From positions 62,001 through 126,000 of the forward strand of contig NZ_JBHYFK010000005.1 in the NCBI RefSeq assembly GCF_051859565.1: DNA of 64,000 nt, in the 5' to 3' direction. The position numbers were made by a program, and so were the translations under genes. The notes under the pieces are model-generated. The model ran no database searches and was not told the origin of the DNA. It saw only the letters and a program-made list of their open reading frames with translations. Source of the stretch: Glycocaulis sp051859565. Its GTDB lineage: Bacteria > Pseudomonadota > Alphaproteobacteria > Caulobacterales > Maricaulaceae. This document shows, piece after piece, positions 44,839-52,901 of this stretch (positions are counted from its first letter, which is position 1; each line of letters begins with the position of its first letter).

Positions 44839-45983
44839 ACACGGCAAGCCGCAGCGGACTGGCGCGCCTCTGGTTCGGGCTGGACCGCACCTTGCTCTTC
44901 ACGGTGGCCGGACTGATGGTTGTCGGTGTGACATTGTCCATGGCAGCCAGCCCGAGCGCAGCCGAACGCATCAGCCCCGGTGATCCGTTCTACTATCTCT
45001 ACCGGCACATTTTTTTCGCCGGTCTCTCCATGATCCTGATGCTGGCAATAGCCGCGCTCAGCCCGCGCGGCGCGCGTCGTCTGGCCGGTCTGGCGCTGGT
45101 GGGCAGTTTCCTGGCGCTGATTGTCGTTGCCCTGATGGGGCACGAAGTAAACGGCGCCACGCGCTGGCTGCGCTTTGGCAGTTTCTCGCTGCAGCCATCG
45201 GAATTCTTCAAACCGGCCTTCATCGTGATAACGGCCTGGCTGTTTTCCGAGGAGAGCAAGGGCGCGCCGGTACCAGGGCGCCTCGTGGCGGCAGGCATTT
45301 ACGTGCTGGCGATATGCTTTCTCATCAGCCAGCCCGATTTCGGCCAGTCCATCCTGCTGACCGGCATTTTTGCCGCCATGCTGTGGGCTGCGGGCCTGTC
45401 CTTTCTCCACACCGCGCTTCTGGGCAGCGTGGCGCTCGGCGGTGCAGCCGGCGCCTATTTCTTCCTCGGCCATGTGCGTGACCGGGTCGCTGCCTTTCTT
45501 GCGCCTGCCTCCGCGAGCGGCCCCACCCAGACCGAGATGGCTGTAGGCGCCATTACGCGCGGCGGCTTTACCGGCGTCGGGCCCGGCGAAGGCGAGATCA
45601 AGCGCTATCTGCCCGAAGCGCACACCGATTTCGTGTTCTCGGTTGCGGCAGAGGAATTTGGCCTGGTCGCGTCGCTGGCCATTATCGGCCTGTTTGCTAT
45701 CCTGTTTGCGCGGGCCTGGTCTCGCTCCATGCGCCTGTCGGACAATTTTGCGCAGCTCGCCGTGGCAGGCCTCGCCCTGATGTTTGGCGGTCAGGCGCTG
45801 ATCAACATTCTCGTCAATCTGGAACTGGCCCCGGCCAAGGGCATGACCCTGCCTTTCGTTTCCTATGGCGGGTCGTCCATGCTGTCTCTGGCATTTGCCG
45901 CGGGCCTGCTGCTGGCGCTGACCAAGCGCACGCCGGGGGCTTACCTGCCTGAGCGCAGCAGCACGCGGCTGGTGCCGGCATGA
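44835..45983 (+). CDS. ftsW: Lipid II polymerase / SEDS protein FtsW
   Basis: A 382-residue SEDS glycosyltransferase with about ten membrane helices, working with FtsI at the septum. Conserved text includes GATRWLRFGSFSLQPSEFFKPAFI, EAHTDFVFSVAAEEFG and FVSYGGSSML (the last two trimmed here to key motifs). N-terminal cytoplasmic tail of about 20 residues. ATGA overlaps with murD and murG. Confidence 0.96.
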   Translation: MNTASRSGLARLWFGLDRTLLFTVAGLMVVGVTLSMAASPSAAERISPGDPFYYLYRHIFFAGLSMILMLAIAALSPRGARRLAGLALVGSFLALIVVALMGHEVNGATRWLRFGSFSLQPSEFFKPAFIVITAWLFSEESKGAPVPGRLVAAGIYVLAICFLISQPDFGQSILLTGIFAAMLWAAGLSFLHTALLGSVALGGAAGAYFFLGHVRDRVAAFLAPASASGPTQTEMAVGAITRGGFTGVGPGEGEIKRYLPEAHTDFVFSVAAEEFGLVASLAIIGLFAILFARAWSRSMRLSDNFAQLAVAGLALMFGGQALINILVNLELAPAKGMTLPFVSYGGSSMLSLAFAAGLLLALTKRTPGAYLPERSSTRLVPA

Positions 45984-47077
45984 GCGCCCCCCGGCTTCTC
46001 ATTGCCGCAGGCGGCACAGGCGGGCACATCTTCCCAGCCCGGGCGGTGGCGGAGACCCTGCGCGAGGCGGGCTGGCGGATACGCCTGGTCACAGATCAGC
46101 GCGGCATGCGCCACGCCAGCGGCTTTCCTGGCGAGGGCGTGGACCAGATCGAGGCGGCAACACCCTTCGTGAAGAACCCGGCGCGCGCAGCGGGCAACAC
46201 GCTGAAACTGGCCAGAGGCTTTGCCAGCACCGGGCGCATCGTCGCGCAGTTCCAGCCTGACCTCATCGCCGGGTTTGGCGGCTACCCGGCCTTTCCTGCG
46301 CTGGCGCATGCCCGGCTGAAACGCATACCCTTCGTGATCCATGAGCAAAACTCCGTGCTGGGACGGGTAAACCGAGTGTTTGCCCGCAACGCGTTTGCGG
46401 TCGCATCCGGCTTCGACCGGCTGGACCGCCTGCCCGGCAAGGCCCGCCATGTGGTCACCGGCAATCCGGTACGCGGCGCGATCCTCGCGGGCGGACGCAC
46501 GCCCTATGCCGCGCCTGAGGAAGGTGGCCCTGTCCGATTGCTGGTGATTGGCGGATCGCTGGGCGCGCGCATCCTGTCGGTAGGCGTGCCTGAAGCGATT
46601 TCGGGTCTGCCTGAAGGTTTGCGTACCCGCCTTGAGGTGACCCAGCAGACCCGCGCCGAGCAGATCGAGGCGTCGCGCCGCCTCTATGCCGAAGCGGGCG
46701 TGAAGGCCCATTGCGAGCCCTTCTTTGAGGATATGGGACCGCTCTACGCAAAGTCTCACCTCATCATTTCGCGTTCTGGCGCGTCCAGCGTGTCGGAGAT
46801 CGCCGCACTGGGACGGCCTTCGCTTCTGGTGCCGCTGGAGATTGCGGCAGACGATCACCAGCGCGCGAACGCCATGGGGCTGGCGCAGGCTGGCGGTGCA
46901 CAGATCATCACCGAGGACGAGATCGCTGCGGGCGCGCTGCGGGCGCGGCTTGAAACCCTGCTGGCCGATGGCGAAGCTCTCGCCTCAATGGCCGAGGCCG
47001 CCCTGCAGGCCGGCAAGCCGGATGCGCATTTGCGTCTGGCATCGCTCCTGCAGGAGGCGGCAAACGCGCGCACCTGA
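45980..47077 (+). CDS. murG: UDP-GlcNAc:lipid I GlcNAc transferase
   Basis: A 365-residue GT28 glycosyltransferase on the inner face of the membrane that makes lipid II. Motifs: AAGGTGGHIFPA (N-terminal glycine loop), GFGGYPAFPAL, HEQNSVLGRVN, GGSLGAR and SRSGASSVSEIAALG with the UDP-GlcNAc pocket. Normal length. The stop lies 25 bases before murC. Confidence 0.96.
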   Translation: MSAPRLLIAAGGTGGHIFPARAVAETLREAGWRIRLVTDQRGMRHASGFPGEGVDQIEAATPFVKNPARAAGNTLKLARGFASTGRIVAQFQPDLIAGFGGYPAFPALAHARLKRIPFVIHEQNSVLGRVNRVFARNAFAVASGFDRLDRLPGKARHVVTGNPVRGAILAGGRTPYAAPEEGGPVRLLVIGGSLGARILSVGVPEAISGLPEGLRTRLEVTQQTRAEQIEASRRLYAEAGVKAHCEPFFEDMGPLYAKSHLIISRSGASSVSEIAALGRPSLLVPLEIAADDHQRANAMGLAQAGGAQIITEDEIAAGALRARLETLLADGEALASMAEAALQAGKPDAHLRLASLLQEAANART

Positions 47078-47102
47078 CACAGACTTTTCAAGGACAGTAT
47101 TC

Positions 47103-48512
47103 ATGGCTCCGATTGACCTGCCTGCCGCTACCGGCCCGGTGCATTTCGTTGGTATTGGCGGGATCGGCATGAGCGGTATTGCCGAGGTGATGCTCAATCT
47201 GGGCTACCGGGTCTCCGGCTCGGACATCAAGGACAGTGCCAATGTGGAGCGCCTGCGGGCCAAGGGCGCAGTCGTGCATATCGGGCACCGGGCCGAGAAT
47301 GTGGAGGGCGCTGGCGCGCTCGTCGTCTCGTCGGCGGTAAAGCGCGACAATCCCGAACTGGTGGCCGCGCGTGCCAAACGTATTCCCGTCGTGCGCCGGG
47401 CAGAGATGCTTGCCGAGCTGATGCGCCTGAAATACGCCGTGGCGGTGGGTGGCACGCATGGCAAGACGACGACGACCTCCCTTATCGCTGCGCTGATGGA
47501 TGCAGCAGGCTTTGACCCGACCGTCATCAATGGCGGCATCATTTCGGCCTATGGCTCGAACGCCAAAATGGGCGAAGGCGAGTGGATGGTGGTGGAGGCC
47601 GATGAGAGCGACGGCTCCTTCCTCAAACTGCGCGGCACGGTCGCGCTGATCACCAATATCGACCCTGAACACATGGAGCATTACGGCGATTTCGATGCGC
47701 TGCGTGATGCCTTCGCCCAGTTTGTCGAGAACCTGCCCTTTTACGGGTTCGCCGCGCTGTGTACCGATCACCCCGAAGTGCAGGCGCTGGCCGCGCGTAT
47801 CGAGGACCGGCGCATCATCACCTATGGCTTCAATCCGCAGGCCGATGTGCGCTGTGTGAATCTGCGCACCAGCCCGCAAGGAGCCGTGTTCGACATCGCC
47901 TTCCAGCCGCCGGGCGAGGAACGCGTGGTCTGGAAAGACATCTCCCTGCCTATGATGGGTGAACACAATGTCCAGAACACAACCGGCGCTGTGGCCGTGG
48001 CACAGGCGCTGGGCTGTACGGAAAGTGCTGCCCGCGAAGCTCTGGGCGGTTTTGCGGGCGTGAAGCGCCGCTTCACCATCACCGGCACGGCCAAGGGCGT
48101 CACGGTGGTCGATGATTATGGCCACCACCCGGTCGAGATCGCCGCCGTGCTGAAAGCCGCGCGCCAGCGGGCAGGCGATGGCCGCGTGATCGCGGTCGTC
48201 CAGCCGCACCGCTATACCCGCCTCAACGATCTTTTCGAGGAGTTCTGTACCTGCTTTAACGATGCCGACAGCGTGCTCGTCGCGGACGTGTATTCGGCAG
48301 GCGAAAGCCCGATTGAGGGCGCCGATCAGGACTCGCTCATCGCCGGCTTGCAGGCGCACGGCCATCGCGATGCGTCCGCCAGCTCGCGTGAAACGCTCGC
48401 CGATGACATCAAGCCGCGCGCGAAATCCGGCGATCTCGTCGTCTGCCTCGGCGCGGGCGACATTACCGCCTGGGCGGCAGAGCTTCCCGCACGGCTGGAG
48501 AAGGTGTTGTGA
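47103..48512 (+). CDS. murC: UDP-N-acetylmuramate:L-alanine ligase
   Basis: A 469-residue Mur ligase, first amino-acid-adding step. HFVGIGGIGMSGIAEVML is the N-terminal Rossmann motif, GGTHGKTTTTSLIAALM the P-loop, EADESDGSFLKL and DDYGHHPVEI further signatures. I chose the ATG at 47103, preceded by AAGGA; the open frame begins far upstream inside murG but has no Mur sequence there. A 154-base repeat-filled gap follows before murB. Confidence 0.96.
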   Translation: MAPIDLPAATGPVHFVGIGGIGMSGIAEVMLNLGYRVSGSDIKDSANVERLRAKGAVVHIGHRAENVEGAGALVVSSAVKRDNPELVAARAKRIPVVRRAEMLAELMRLKYAVAVGGTHGKTTTTSLIAALMDAAGFDPTVINGGIISAYGSNAKMGEGEWMVVEADESDGSFLKLRGTVALITNIDPEHMEHYGDFDALRDAFAQFVENLPFYGFAALCTDHPEVQALAARIEDRRIITYGFNPQADVRCVNLRTSPQGAVFDIAFQPPGEERVVWKDISLPMMGEHNVQNTTGAVAVAQALGCTESAAREALGGFAGVKRRFTITGTAKGVTVVDDYGHHPVEIAAVLKAARQRAGDGRVIAVVQPHRYTRLNDLFEEFCTCFNDADSVLVADVYSAGESPIEGADQDSLIAGLQAHGHRDASASSRETLADDIKPRAKSGDLVVCLGAGDITAWAAELPARLEKVL

Positions 48513-48535
48513 GTGGTCACTTTAGAGCTGCTGCT

Positions 48536-48657
48536 TCTTTTCCTCCCCTGTTTACGGGGGAGGTGTCAGCGCAGCTGACGGAGGGGGGAGTTTTTTTCTC
48601 TGTTCCCCCCCTCGGCCTTTCAGGCCACTCCCCCCGCAGGCGGGGGGAGAAAGAGGG
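48536..48657. repeat. Two dispersed palindromic repeat units (family A) inside the dcw cluster
   Basis: Unit 1 (48536-48591) is the inverted copy of the repeat at the left end of the window (7-62). Unit 2 (48604-48657) is a diverged copy in the direct orientation with CCCCCCTCGG and CCCCCGCAGGCGGGGGG. Between them is GAGTTTTTTTCTC. Unit 1 plus the T-run resembles a strong intrinsic terminator. All other dcw gene junctions before ftsA-ftsZ are 25 bases or less, so this looks like a later insertion between murC and murB. Confidence 0.8.
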
Positions 48658-48666
48658 TGGCGGCAA

Positions 48667-49602
48667 ATGACCTTCCCCTCCCTCCTTCCCCAACTGCCTG
48701 AAGTGCGCGGGCAGTATATCGAGAACGCGCCGCTGTCTGACATTACATGGCTGCGTGTAGGCGGGCCTGCGCAGGTGCTCTACCTGCCCGCAGATGAGGC
48801 GGACCTTGCGCGCTTCCTGGCCGAGACGCCTGAGGACATTCCCGTCCATGTGCTGGGCGCGGGCTCCAACACGCTTGTAAGGGATGGCGGGGTGCCGGGC
48901 GTGGTGATCCGCCTGACGCCGGCATTTGCACGCGCGCAAGTGCTGGCGGGCAATCGTATCCGCATCGGTACGGCACTGCTCGACAAGATGGCGGCCAAGG
49001 CCGCCGCCAAGGCGGGCATTGCGGGGCTGGAATTTTATGTCGGCGTACCGGGCACAATCGGCGGCGCGATCCGCATGAATGCGGGCTGCTATGGGTCGGA
49101 GACAAAGGACGTACTGGTTGAGGCCATCGCGCTGGACCGGCGGGGCCGCCGCCTGATCGTGAAGCCGGACGAGCTGGGCCATGCCTACCGCCACTGCTCC
49201 GCGCCCGAAGACTGGATATTCACCGAAGCGGTGTTTGAAGGCCGGAGCGATGAGCCGGCCGCCATTCTGGAGCGCATGGACGCGATCAGCGAGAAGCGCG
49301 CCGCGACCCAGCCCATCCGCGAGAAAACCTCCGGCTCCACCTTCAAGAACCCCGACCAGACCCAGAGCAAAGGCCGGTCTGCCTGGCAGCTGGTGGACGC
49401 GGTTGGCGGGCGCGGACGGCGCAAGGGCGGGGCGCGCTTTTCCGAGATGCACGCCAACTTCCTGATCAATGATGGCAGCGCCAGCGCGGCAGACCTTGAA
49501 GGGCTCGTGGAGGAAATCCGCGCCGAGATTGCGTCGAAGGAAAACGTCGAGATGCACTGGGAGGTCAAACGTATTGGCCTGCCCGCAGGAGAAAACGCAT
49601 GA
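48667..49602 (+). CDS. murB: UDP-N-acetylenolpyruvoylglucosamine reductase
   Basis: A 311-residue FAD enzyme that completes UDP-MurNAc. FAD-binding GAGSNTLVRDGG, RMNAGCYGSETKD and the catalytic Ser region EKTSGSTFKNPD are visible; this is the compact type II-like form lacking the C-terminal extension of E. coli MurB. The ATG at 48667 directly follows the repeat block (GGTGGCGGCAA), so its ribosome site is weak (GAGGGTGG). Confidence 0.95.
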   Translation: MTFPSLLPQLPEVRGQYIENAPLSDITWLRVGGPAQVLYLPADEADLARFLAETPEDIPVHVLGAGSNTLVRDGGVPGVVIRLTPAFARAQVLAGNRIRIGTALLDKMAAKAAAKAGIAGLEFYVGVPGTIGGAIRMNAGCYGSETKDVLVEAIALDRRGRRLIVKPDELGHAYRHCSAPEDWIFTEAVFEGRSDEPAAILERMDAISEKRAATQPIREKTSGSTFKNPDQTQSKGRSAWQLVDAVGGRGRRKGGARFSEMHANFLINDGSASAADLEGLVEEIRAEIASKENVEMHWEVKRIGLPAGENA

Positions 49603-50516
49603 GCAAGCGCATCGCCCTTCTGCTCGGAGGCTTGAGCCCTGAGCGCGAGGTCTCGCTGGTCTCGGGCCGCGAATGTGCCAAGGGCCTGCGCGCCAAGGGG
49701 CATGAGGTCCATGAGATTGACCCCGCGAACGAGCGCTGGATCGATGACATCAAGGCGCTCAAACCCGATCTCGTGTTCAACGCGCTCCATGGCCTGTGGG
49801 GTGAGGACGGGCGCGTGCAGGGCGTGCTGGAATATCTGCGCATCCCCTACACGCATTCCGGCGTGCTGGCCTCGGCGCTGGCGATGGACAAGCAGAAGAC
49901 CAAGGCGGTCTTGCGCCTTGCGGGCCTTAACTGCCCGGACGGAAAGATTGTCAGCCGGTTTGACGCTGCACGCGATCACGTCATGCCTGCGCCCTATGTG
50001 GCCAAGCCGAATGATCAGGGCTCGTCAGTGGGCGTGCTGATCGTGCGCGAGGGCGCTAACCGCCCGCCTGCGGCGCTCGCCGCCGACAGCTGGCCCTATG
50101 GCGATGACATTCTCATCGAAAAATTCATTCCGGGCCGGGAGCTGACCGTCGCCGTGATGGGTGACCGGGCGCTGACCGTCACCGAGATCGTGCCCAAAAC
50201 AGCCTTTTATGACTATGAGGCAAAATACGCAGACGGCGGATCGGTTCACCGCCTGCCTGCTGATATCCCAGCCCATGTCTTTGACCAGGCGATGGCGGCT
50301 GCCGTCACCGCGCATCGTGAGCTTGGTTGCCGGGGGCTCACCCGGTCCGATTTTCGCTGGGATGAGGGCGGCGACGGCAAGCTTTGGTTACTCGAAATTA
50401 ATACCCAGCCGGGCATGACTCCTACATCGCTTGCGCCCGAACAGGCCGCGCATTGCGGTATCGGATTTCCCGACCTTGTCGAATGGATAGCGGAGGATGC
50501 CAGTTGTCAGAGGTGA
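49599..50516 (+). CDS. ddl: D-alanine--D-alanine ligase
   Basis: A 305-residue ATP-grasp enzyme (DdlB type) supplying D-Ala-D-Ala to MurF. Seen: LLGGLSPEREVSLVSG, KPNDQGSSVGV, EKFIPGRELTV and INTQPGMTPTSLAPEQA. Overlaps murB by four bases. Its last codons contain the ribosome site (GGAGG at 50492) and start of ftsQ. Confidence 0.96.
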   Translation: MSKRIALLLGGLSPEREVSLVSGRECAKGLRAKGHEVHEIDPANERWIDDIKALKPDLVFNALHGLWGEDGRVQGVLEYLRIPYTHSGVLASALAMDKQKTKAVLRLAGLNCPDGKIVSRFDAARDHVMPAPYVAKPNDQGSSVGVLIVREGANRPPAALAADSWPYGDDILIEKFIPGRELTVAVMGDRALTVTEIVPKTAFYDYEAKYADGGSVHRLPADIPAHVFDQAMAAAVTAHRELGCRGLTRSDFRWDEGGDGKLWLLEINTQPGMTPTSLAPEQAAHCGIGFPDLVEWIAEDASCQR

Positions 50517-51430
50517 GGCGCTCTCGAACAGCTCCCACCCGTGCCGGAAGTTCCGGCGCAACGCGCTCCCGCACCCGCAAGCCGCCCGCCTCCATCCCCC
50601 AGCGCCCCATGGTCAACTGGGCCAGCGCCCAGATACGCACCGCGCGCTACCGCACGATCACCGCGCTGCGTCTGGGCTTTTTTGCTGTCGCGGGCGTGAC
50701 CGCACTGGCATTCATTGGTCTGGCCATGACGGGCGGGCTGGGCCCGGCTGGCGACGGGATGCGCGCCGCCTTTGCTGATCACCTCACCCGTTCGGGCTAT
50801 GTTGTTCGCGCCGTGGATGTGGTGGGCGCCCGTGACGTGAGCGCCGCCGAGATTGCGCAGGTCATCGGCGCGCGGCCCGGCCGGGGTCTGATCGAGATTG
50901 ATCCTGAGCAGGCGCGCGCCGCTATCGAAGCCATGAGCCGGGTTGAAAGCGCGCAGGTCATCCGCCTCTGGCCGGACAGGGTCAGTGTCATCATTACCGA
51001 GCGTGCGCCCTATGCGCTCTGGCAGAATGAAGGCGTGCATTACGTAATCGACCGGCGCGGCATCGTGCTGGCTGGAGAAAACCCGTCAGACCACGCCGCG
51101 CTGCCCCGCCTTGTCGGGGCCGGTGCCAATGAAGCGGCGGAGGAGATCATTACCGTGCTCGCCCGCCAGCCGGAACTTGCCGCTCTTGTCACCCATGCGG
51201 TACGTGTGGGCGAGCGGCGCTGGAATCTGCGCCTGCAGTCAGGCAGCGACATCCTGCTTCCCGAAACCGGCGTCGCCAGCGCCGTGGCCCTGATCGCAGC
51301 CCTGCACGCCGACCAGCGCGTTCTGGAGCTGGACGCCCAGGCTTTTGATCTGCGCGGCGACGGCGAAATGGCGATCCGCGCCTGGCCGGAACGTGCAGGC
51401 GGTGCTTCGGCCCGTGAGCGGGGAGCCTGA
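50504..51430 (+). CDS. ftsQ: Cell division protein FtsQ
   Basis: A 308-residue bitopic divisome protein. An Arg/Pro-rich cytoplasmic N-terminus (about 1-55) precedes one membrane helix (about 58-80), then the POTRA domain (VRAVDVVGARDVSAAEI onward) and the FtsQ beta domain (VSVIITERAPYALWQNEG). I chose the TTG at 50504 because GGAGG lies seven bases upstream and the start overlaps ddl by 13 bases; a GTG at 50513 and an ATG further upstream are alternatives. FtsA follows after six bases. Confidence 0.9.
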   Translation: MSEVRRSRTAPTRAGSSGATRSRTRKPPASIPQRPMVNWASAQIRTARYRTITALRLGFFAVAGVTALAFIGLAMTGGLGPAGDGMRAAFADHLTRSGYVVRAVDVVGARDVSAAEIAQVIGARPGRGLIEIDPEQARAAIEAMSRVESAQVIRLWPDRVSVIITERAPYALWQNEGVHYVIDRRGIVLAGENPSDHAALPRLVGAGANEAAEEIITVLARQPELAALVTHAVRVGERRWNLRLQSGSDILLPETGVASAVALIAALHADQRVLELDAQAFDLRGDGEMAIRAWPERAGGASARERGA

Positions 51431-51436
51431 GCCGAA

Positions 51437-52750
51437 ATGGGCCTGTTTACGCGCAAGACTGCCGATGCGGCGAACGGCAAGCCGGGTATATACGCCGCGC
51501 TGGAGATAGGCGCCGCCAAGACCGTCTGCTTTATCGTCAAGATGGAAGCGACCCTGACGGGCCCCCGTCCGAGAGTGGTGGGTGTAGGCCACCATTCCAG
51601 CGCCGGCATGCGCGCGGGCGGCGTTGTCGATATCGACGCGGCGGCCAGCGTGATCCGGGCGGTCGTCGACAATGCTGAGCGCATGGCGCGTCACGCGGTC
51701 AGCGAAGTCAGCCTTGTCACCACTGCCGGCAGCCCGGCGTCCGAACGCGTGTCGATCGAGGCGCCTGTCTCGGGCCGCGAGGTGAGTGAACGTGACCGTA
51801 ACCGCGTCCTGTCGGCCGGGCTGCAGCAGTGCGCGCGGCCGGGCCGCGCCATGCTGCACGCCATGCCCGTTGCCTGGCGGGTGGACGATAATCGCGGTGT
51901 GAAAGATCCGCGCGGCATGGCCGGGCGCAGCCTGGCGGTGGATCTGCATGTCATCTCCGCTGACGCTGATCCGCTGCGCAATCTGATGAATGCTGTCGCC
52001 CAGTGCCGCCTGGAAGCGAGCGAAGTGATCGCCTCGCCTTATGCCGCTGCCCTGTCTGTTCTGGCGGGGGACGAGGCGCTGCTGGGTGCGACGGTGATCG
52101 ATATGGGCGCGGACACGACAAGCCTTGCCGTGTTTGCAGATGGCGTGCCGGTGCATGTCGACATGATCCCGGTGGGTGGCAATCACGTCACGCGTGACAT
52201 TGCACGCGGCCTGTCCACACCCGTTCATGCCGCTGAACGCATCAAGGCGCTTTACGGTTCGGCGCTCGACAGCCCTGACGATGACCGGGCGATGATCGAG
52301 GCCCCGCCGGTTGCTGCTGGCCCGGATGCCGGCATGAATCAGTATCCGCGTGCCATGCTCAACGCGATCATCCGGCCTCGGCTGGAAGAGATTTTCGAAC
52401 TGATTCGCGACCGGCTGGCCGCCGCCGGGCTCAGCGAAGCTTCCGGACGAATCCTTGTGCTGACGGGCGGGGCAAGCCAGCTTCCCGGCGTGGTCGAGCT
52501 GGCCGGACGCGTACTGCGCCGCCAGACGCGGCTGGGCCGCCCGGCTGCGATCGCCGGGCTGGGCGATGCGCTGGCTGGACCTGGCTTCGCCGCCAGCACC
52601 GGCTCGCTTGCCCGTCACGCACGCGCACCGGCCGAGATACTATCCGGCCCGCCGCGCTTCATCACGGCCGCCTCCGCGCGCCGCGTGGCCCGGCCCGCCT
52701 CCCAAAGCGGACCGTCGGCGATCTGGCGCTGGTTTGCAGAGAGTTTCTGA
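51437..52750 (+). CDS. ftsA: Cell division protein FtsA
   Basis: A 437-residue actin-like ATPase that tethers FtsZ to the membrane. Phosphate-1 region AALEIGAAKTVCFIV, SHV/1C domain with the VTTAGSPASERVSIEA segment, phosphate-2 VIDMGADTTSLAVF, and adenosine motif VLTGGASQLPGV. The C-terminus ends with an amphipathic helix (SAIWRWFAESF), the membrane-targeting sequence. Six bases after ftsQ, in the same operon. Confidence 0.95.
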   Translation: MGLFTRKTADAANGKPGIYAALEIGAAKTVCFIVKMEATLTGPRPRVVGVGHHSSAGMRAGGVVDIDAAASVIRAVVDNAERMARHAVSEVSLVTTAGSPASERVSIEAPVSGREVSERDRNRVLSAGLQQCARPGRAMLHAMPVAWRVDDNRGVKDPRGMAGRSLAVDLHVISADADPLRNLMNAVAQCRLEASEVIASPYAAALSVLAGDEALLGATVIDMGADTTSLAVFADGVPVHVDMIPVGGNHVTRDIARGLSTPVHAAERIKALYGSALDSPDDDRAMIEAPPVAAGPDAGMNQYPRAMLNAIIRPRLEEIFELIRDRLAAAGLSEASGRILVLTGGASQLPGVVELAGRVLRRQTRLGRPAAIAGLGDALAGPGFAASTGSLARHARAPAEILSGPPRFITAASARRVARPASQSGPSAIWRWFAESF

Positions 52751-52820
52751 GCAACAGCCCTTCGTTCGCTCTATGTTCCTGTAACCAATGCTAAAATATC
52801 GCCAATCATGTCAGTGGCGC

Positions 52821-52836
52821 TTAACGCTCGCTTAAG
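52821..52836 (+). promoter_or_regulatory. CtrA box upstream of ftsZ
   Basis: TTAA-CGCTCGC-TTAAG is a full TTAA-N7-TTAA match, 66 bases before the ftsZ ATG; a further TTAACC half-site is at 52869-52874. In Caulobacter CtrA represses ftsZ from sites in the same position. The ftsA-ftsZ gap is 151 bases, the largest gene-free gap between dcw genes apart from the repeat insertion. Confidence 0.7.
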
Positions 52837-52901
52837 CAACGCGCCCTCAAACTGACGGCTAATCGTTGTTAACCTTAGCCCGCGTGACGGAGCCTGTCCC
52901 C

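Noticed and set aside
46725..47102. Upstream extension of the murC frame by 126 codons
   Set aside because: It overlaps murG in another frame and is Arg/Ser/Cys-rich; MurC proper starts at 47103.
47088..48365. 425-codon open frame antisense to murC
   Set aside because: Same reason: shadow of a certain Mur ligase gene with no independent signature.
50388..50402. CtrA-like TTAC-N6-TTAAT inside ddl, upstream of ftsQ
   Set aside because: Spacing is six rather than seven and one half is imperfect; coding constraint can explain it. Caulobacter does have a ftsQA promoter here, so it may merit a scan.
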